From Saccharopolyspora endophytica (lineage in GTDB: Bacteria; Actinomycetota; Actinomycetes; Mycobacteriales; Pseudonocardiaceae), in the NCBI RefSeq assembly GCF_018070075.1, contig NZ_JAGPXE010000012.1, forward strand, positions 62,001 through 126,000: a DNA stretch of 64,000 nt, written 5' to 3'. Both the position numbers and the translations under genes were made by a program. The notes beneath the pieces are model-generated. The model did not search any database. It saw nothing but the letters and a program-made list of their open reading frames with translations, and was not told where the DNA came from. This document shows positions 63,062 through 64,000 of the stretch, in pieces. Numbering within the stretch: position 1 is the stretch's first letter; every line of letters starts with the position of its first letter.

Positions 63062-64000
63062 TCAACTCGTGATCGCGATCCACCCGCTTTCCGTCCGTTT
63101 CGCGAAACCACCGAGTTCCAGCTCGACGAGCACGGCCCGCACCCGCCCCAGCGGCAACCCGCAGTCGCGGGCCAGCTCGTCATTCCCCGCGGACTCCACG
63201 CCCCTCAGCGCGTCGTGAACCCGCCGCGCGTCCGGGTGCAGCCGATCCGTGGCGCGCGACCGGGCAACAACCTCCTCCACCGGGCTCACCCCCAGCGGGC
63301 TGAGCAGCTCGACGACCTCCTCGGTGCGGGTGACCAGCACCGCCTGCCCCGAGCGCACCATCGCGTGGCAACCCACCGAGTTCTGCGAGGTGACCGGACC
63401 CGGCACCGCCAGCACCGGACGCCCCAGCAGATCCGCGGTGTTGGCGGTGTTGGCCGCACCGCTGCGCGCGCCCGCCTCCACCACGACGGTGGCCCGGCCC
63501 ATCGCGGCGATCAGCCGGTTGCGCACCAGGAACCGGTGCTTGCGCGGTGGCGTTCCCGGCGGGTACTCGCTGATCACCGCGCCCTGGTCGGCGATGGCGC
63601 GCAGCAACCTGCCGTGTCCCGCCGGGTAGTCCACGTCCGCGCCGCAGGCCAGGAACGCCACCGTGCGCCCACCGGCCGACAGCGCGCCCCGGTGCGCCGC
63701 ACCGTCGATGCCGTAGGCCGCGCCGGAGACCACGGTGAACCCCGCCCCGGACAGGCCGTGGCCGAACTCCGCCGCCACGTGCTCGCCGTACCCGGACGCC
63801 GCACGAGCTCCCACCACGGCCACGGCGCGCTCGGTGCACGCCGCGGGCTCGGCCCGCCCGCGCACCCACAGCGCGAGCGGCTCGGCCATGTCCGGCAGGT
63901 CCATCTCGCGCGCGCCGGTGAGCTCCGAGAACGCCTCGCACGGCCAATCCGGCCGCTCCGGGATGAACAGCCGGAGTCCCGCCGCCTCGCCCGCGCGCAG
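63062..64000 (-). CDS. dprA: DNA-processing protein DprA (5' end outside window)
   Basis: At least 313 codons; the reading frame runs off the window edge and the first in-frame ATG (63904) is internal, since WP-rich sequence typical of DprA continues upstream (LRLFIPERPDWPCEAFSEL). Rossmann-like core: AVVGARAASGYGEHVA, VVSGAAYGIDGAAHRGALSA, FLVRNRLIAAMGRATVVVEA. C-terminal winged-helix-like domain. Loads RecA on incoming single-stranded DNA. Precedes xerC by 212 bp. Confidence 0.93.
   Translation of the reverse strand: MRAGEAAGLRLFIPERPDWPCEAFSELTGAREMDLPDMAEPLALWVRGRAEPAACTERAVAVVGARAASGYGEHVAAEFGHGLSGAGFTVVSGAAYGIDGAAHRGALSAGGRTVAFLACGADVDYPAGHGRLLRAIADQGAVISEYPPGTPPRKHRFLVRNRLIAAMGRATVVVEAGARSGAANTANTADLLGRPVLAVPGPVTSQNSVGCHAMVRSGQAVLVTRTEEVVELLSPLGVSPVEEVVARSRATDRLHPDARRVHDALRGVESAGNDELARDCGLPLGRVRAVLVELELGGFAKRTESGWIAITS

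Noticed and set aside
1-64000. CRISPR arrays, tRNA or rRNA genes
   Set aside because: I found no regularly spaced repeats and no cloverleaf or rRNA sequence in the intergenic regions; short repeats seen are described separately.

Overview
The window is about 64 kb of very GC-rich chromosome with GTG/TTG starts and tight stop-start overlaps, typical of an actinomycete. Mycothione reductase, the sporulation sigma factor WhiG, type VII secretion-type small proteins, a CobN+ChlID chelatase and a site-2 protease next to dxr and ispG point to a sporulating member of the Pseudonocardiaceae. Saccharopolyspora or a close relative is my inference; no rRNA or other marker proves the genus. From memory, the gene order of much of the window follows the M. 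tuberculosis Rv2848c-Rv2896c core region (cobB, cobO, chlID, GNAT, mtr, map, PBP-lipoprotein, GNAT, ispG, rip, dxr, DUF2631, rlmN, cdsA, frr, pyrH, tsf, rpsB, xerC, dprA), with accessory islands inserted.

Layout. 0-1.5 kb: the N-terminal part of an aromatic amino acid decarboxylase and an HTH antitoxin/PIN toxin pair. 1.5-9.9 kb: corrin-ring operon cobO-cobB-cobI-cobM-cbiD-cobL with every junction overlapping, then a fused cbiG-cobJ and a small ferredoxin. 10-14.3 kb: an MFS transporter, chlID under a cobalamin riboswitch, and an ElaA-type GNAT. 14.3-21 kb: accessory block with two secreted trypsin-like proteases, a LysE exporter, an MFS transporter, a zinc-ribbon-less TnpB-like protein and a LysR regulator. 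21.2-25 kb: cobN under a second cobalamin riboswitch. 25.3-27.9 kb: sugar-acid operon kdgK-eda-dehydrogenase. 28-33.8 kb: PEBP protein, VanZ-like protein, mycothione reductase, peptidase E, orphan Phd antitoxin and cobQ. 33.9-36.4 kb: a YbaB / EspC-like / WXG-like / membrane-protein cassette. 37-45.5 kb: map, a lone PIN protein, a penicillin-binding lipoprotein, GNAT, ispG, rip and dxr. 45.6-54.8 kb: small membrane proteins, an esterase, rlmN, a metal ABC operon ending in its DtxR regulator, a VOC protein, and a SigJ/ECF41-type sigma factor facing a carboxymuconolactone decarboxylase-family gene. 55-64 kb: methyltransferase, cdsA, frr, pyrH, tsf, rpsB, an M23 protein, whiG, xerC and dprA (cut by the window end).

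The main functional theme is cobalamin synthesis: ring methylation and contraction, a,c-amidation, cobalt insertion (CobN with ChlID), adenosylation (CobO) and late amidation (CobQ). The two chelatase genes each carry a B12 riboswitch, while none is visible before the cobO operon.

Most unusual observations: (1) a ~168-bp structured repeat present twice in inverted orientation, each copy a few bases after a stop codon, with compensatory base changes in two stems; (2) a face-to-face pair of GTCACA-N16-CGTC promoters between the sigma factor gene and its neighbour; (3) a TnpB-like protein without the zinc ribbon and without the usual third RuvC acidic residue; (4) a type VII-associated cassette of unknown function.
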